Assembly (NCBI GenBank): GCA_022563215.1
Contig: JADFNT010000070.1
Span: 1 to 7,712, forward strand
Length of the DNA stretch: 7,712 bases
DNA from: Pseudomonadota bacterium
GTDB lineage: Bacteria > Pseudomonadota > Alphaproteobacteria > Rhodospirillales > Casp-alpha2
Direction of reading: 5' to 3'
Of this stretch, positions 6,414 through 7,712 are shown in pieces. The stretch's first letter is position 1; each line of letters starts with the position of its first letter. Below the pieces are notes generated by a model. That model saw nothing but the letters and a program-made list of their open reading frames with translations, was not told where the DNA came from and made no database searches. The position numbers and the translations under genes are program-made.

Positions 6414-6525
6414 GGCCAAGCCGTCTGATTCTTTTACGATTGAAAGTGAAACAATAATTTTTATCATAGGTTCGCGCCGGCCCGGGAGAAAACCGTCCCG
6501 GAGAACGGCGCGGGAGATTTTATTG
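6414..6525 (-). other. lptD-surA intergenic region with hairpin and AT-rich leader
   Basis: This 112-bp gap is the only real spacer in the operon. Just after the lptD stop lies a two-part inverted repeat: CGCGCCG (6473-6479) with CGGCGCG (6506-6512), and within it CCGGGA (6482-6487) with TCCCGG (6496-6501) around an 8-nt loop. On the minus strand no U-tract follows directly, so it does not look like a normal intrinsic terminator. Downstream, 6425-6470 is unusually AT-rich and contains TATGAT on the minus strand (6468-6463), a -10-like hexamer with no convincing -35. RNA processing, partial attenuation or a secondary surA promoter are possibilities, none proven. Confidence 0.5.
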
Positions 6526-7712
6526 TTAGAATACGTCGGCTCGGATGGGACCCAGGGTCTTGAGAAGGAAATTGAAGGTAATGGTGTCCGTCGGCTCCAG
6601 GTCGCGGTCCTCGAAGAAGGTCCTGGCCAAATTGACATTGAAAACGAGGCATTCGTTTTCGTAAGTAATATTGCCGCCAATCCTTCGCGTTTCACCGGCA
6701 GCTATATCCGTAATCCCCGTTAACCCAACCCGCCAAAACCGGTTTAGTCGTGAACTGGCGCCATAATTGATTTCCTCGCGTCCGGGAAATTCACTTTTTG
6801 CCTGGGTTTCGAGGAAAGTGTAGTTGGCGTTGACCCGGAATGCCGGAACGCCGGCGTTAAGCGTCAGTTCGTTTCTTTTCGGGACGAAGGTATCGCTGGC
6901 GAAACGGGTCCGGTAAACGAGATTCAAATACGAACCTAAATTAATCTGAGCCCGTCCCACCAGGTCGGAGAATTTCTCCTCGAGGCCCGACCCGGTGGCG
7001 AAGGTATCGTTGTTTTTGGGCCGCCAGGATTGGCCGATGAAAAACGTCCCGGTGCCGCCCGGAAGAAAAACACTCCATTTGAGCCCGTAATTGAGGCGCG
7101 TGCCTTCCTCGATCCGGTCGATACCGGAAAACTTATTGGGGCTGAACAGGTTGGTGTCGTCGAATTCCAGCTCTTGGCTGTCTTCGTTGGGGATTTTGTC
7201 CGAATTGCCGCTATTGGGGCTATAGACGACCTGGGCGATCGGCTCGAGGATGTGGGTCGATTTCTTGGTTCTATTGACGAACGGATAGCGCCAATCGAGC
7301 ATGACCTGGGGTTGGATGCGGCCGGTGACGCCGGAAAAGTTCGACTTCCCGATCCGTTGAAGTTCGTCGACATCGTAGAGGTCGCCATAGAGCATGAACG
7401 ACAGATTGTAGGAATCCCCCAGCGGCCCGAGAAAGGGCAGATTCCAACTGGGCCGGATCGACAGGCGGCGGGTATCGGAACCCTCGTTGCGGGTAATCGA
7501 AAGAAAATTGACGTCGAGGGTGGTCTGGCCGCCAAAGCGGTCGGGATCCCCGACGTAGTTATAGTCGATCAACGGCAAAACCAACGGTTCCAACCCAGGG
7601 TCGTCATCCGACTGCAACCCCTGGAATGCTAACCCTTGGGCGATAAAATAGTTGCGTTTGCGGAACCCTTCGAAAAACAGCTTGCTGTTGAGCGAACTCG
7701 GCCCGCCAAGCC
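6526..7712 (-). CDS. lptD: LPS-assembly outer-membrane protein LptD (N-terminal part missing)
   Basis: The frame is open from the right edge (31 codons plus 2 bases beyond the TTG at 7617, with no stop) to TAA at 6528-6526, giving about 394 C-terminal residues. Alphaproteobacterial LptD proteins are roughly 700-800 residues, so the signal peptide and the N-terminal jellyroll lie outside. What remains is the transmembrane barrel: KLFFEGFRKRNYFIAQG near the edge, then LIDYNYVGDPDRFGG, SDTRRLSIRPSW, LDWRYPF, and alternating aromatic strands ending TITFNFLLKTLG. The chain ends in Phe, fitting a BAM beta-signal. LptD with lipoprotein LptE inserts lipopolysaccharide into the outer leaflet. Only one Cys is visible (in YENECLVF), where E. 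coli has two adjacent ones. Base composition is less GC-rich than in the neighbouring housekeeping genes. surA follows on the same strand, and the chaperone-client pairing supports the call. Confidence 0.93.
   Translation of the reverse strand, partial: LGGPSSLNSKLFFEGFRKRNYFIAQGLAFQGLQSDDDPGLEPLVLPLIDYNYVGDPDRFGGQTTLDVNFLSITRNEGSDTRRLSIRPSWNLPFLGPLGDSYNLSFMLYGDLYDVDELQRIGKSNFSGVTGRIQPQVMLDWRYPFVNRTKKSTHILEPIAQVVYSPNSGNSDKIPNEDSQELEFDDTNLFSPNKFSGIDRIEEGTRLNYGLKWSVFLPGGTGTFFIGQSWRPKNNDTFATGSGLEEKFSDLVGRAQINLGSYLNLVYRTRFASDTFVPKRNELTLNAGVPAFRVNANYTFLETQAKSEFPGREEINYGASSRLNRFWRVGLTGITDIAAGETRRIGGNITYENECLVFNVNLARTFFEDRDLEPTDTITFNFLLKTLGPIRADVF

Noticed and set aside
6414..6695. N-terminal extension of SurA up to 6695
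   Set aside because: It would put about 94 residues, antisense to nothing useful and overlapping the end of lptD, in front of an obvious signal peptide.
1..7712. Search for CRISPR arrays, tRNA/rRNA genes, transposases, phage genes and defence systems
   Set aside because: No regularly spaced repeats, tRNA-like cloverleaves, transposase or phage motifs were seen; nearly all the sequence is accounted for by housekeeping genes.

Overview
The window looks like a stretch of core chromosome from a GC-rich alphaproteobacterium, most likely in or near the Rhodospirillales. The evidence is the high G+C with GC-ending codons, the sequence character of the housekeeping proteins, and the gene order. That order is mltG, then yicC-gmk, facing a block that reads lptD-surA-pdxA-rsmA on the opposite strand. 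The taxonomic call comes from family knowledge and was not confirmed by a search.

Layout from left to right. The 3' part of mltG (septal/elongation peptidoglycan lytic transglycosylase) enters from the left edge on the + strand and ends at 631. It faces, tail to tail, a classical short-chain dehydrogenase gene (817-1602, minus). The 185 bp between them holds a compact nested palindromic repeat element (about 644-804). A 106-bp divergent intergenic region follows, with a plausible promoter and a strong Shine-Dalgarno for yicC. Next come yicC (endoribonuclease family) and gmk (guanylate kinase), which overlap by 8 bp and are probably co-translated. gmk and rsmA converge with only 7 bp between their stop codons. 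The right half is a minus-strand envelope/housekeeping operon read from the right edge: lptD (3' half only), surA, pdxA and rsmA. surA and pdxA share an ATGA overlap, and pdxA and rsmA are 12 bp apart. The only sizeable gap in this operon is 112 bp between lptD and surA; it carries a strong hairpin and an AT-rich stretch.

Functionally, LptD (outer-membrane LPS translocon barrel) and SurA (periplasmic chaperone that delivers such barrels) sit together. They are coupled to PdxA (pyridoxal phosphate synthesis) and RsmA (16S rRNA dimethylation), as in many proteobacteria. YicC and Gmk pair an RNA-turnover enzyme with a nucleotide-salvage kinase. All protein-coding genes appear intact apart from the two cut by the window edges.

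I see no previously undescribed multi-gene system here. The least explained sequence is the composite palindromic element at 644-804. Secondary points are the lptD-surA hairpin, a possibly leaderless SDR message with a palindrome at its start, the TTG start of gmk, and the single cysteine in the visible LptD barrel.
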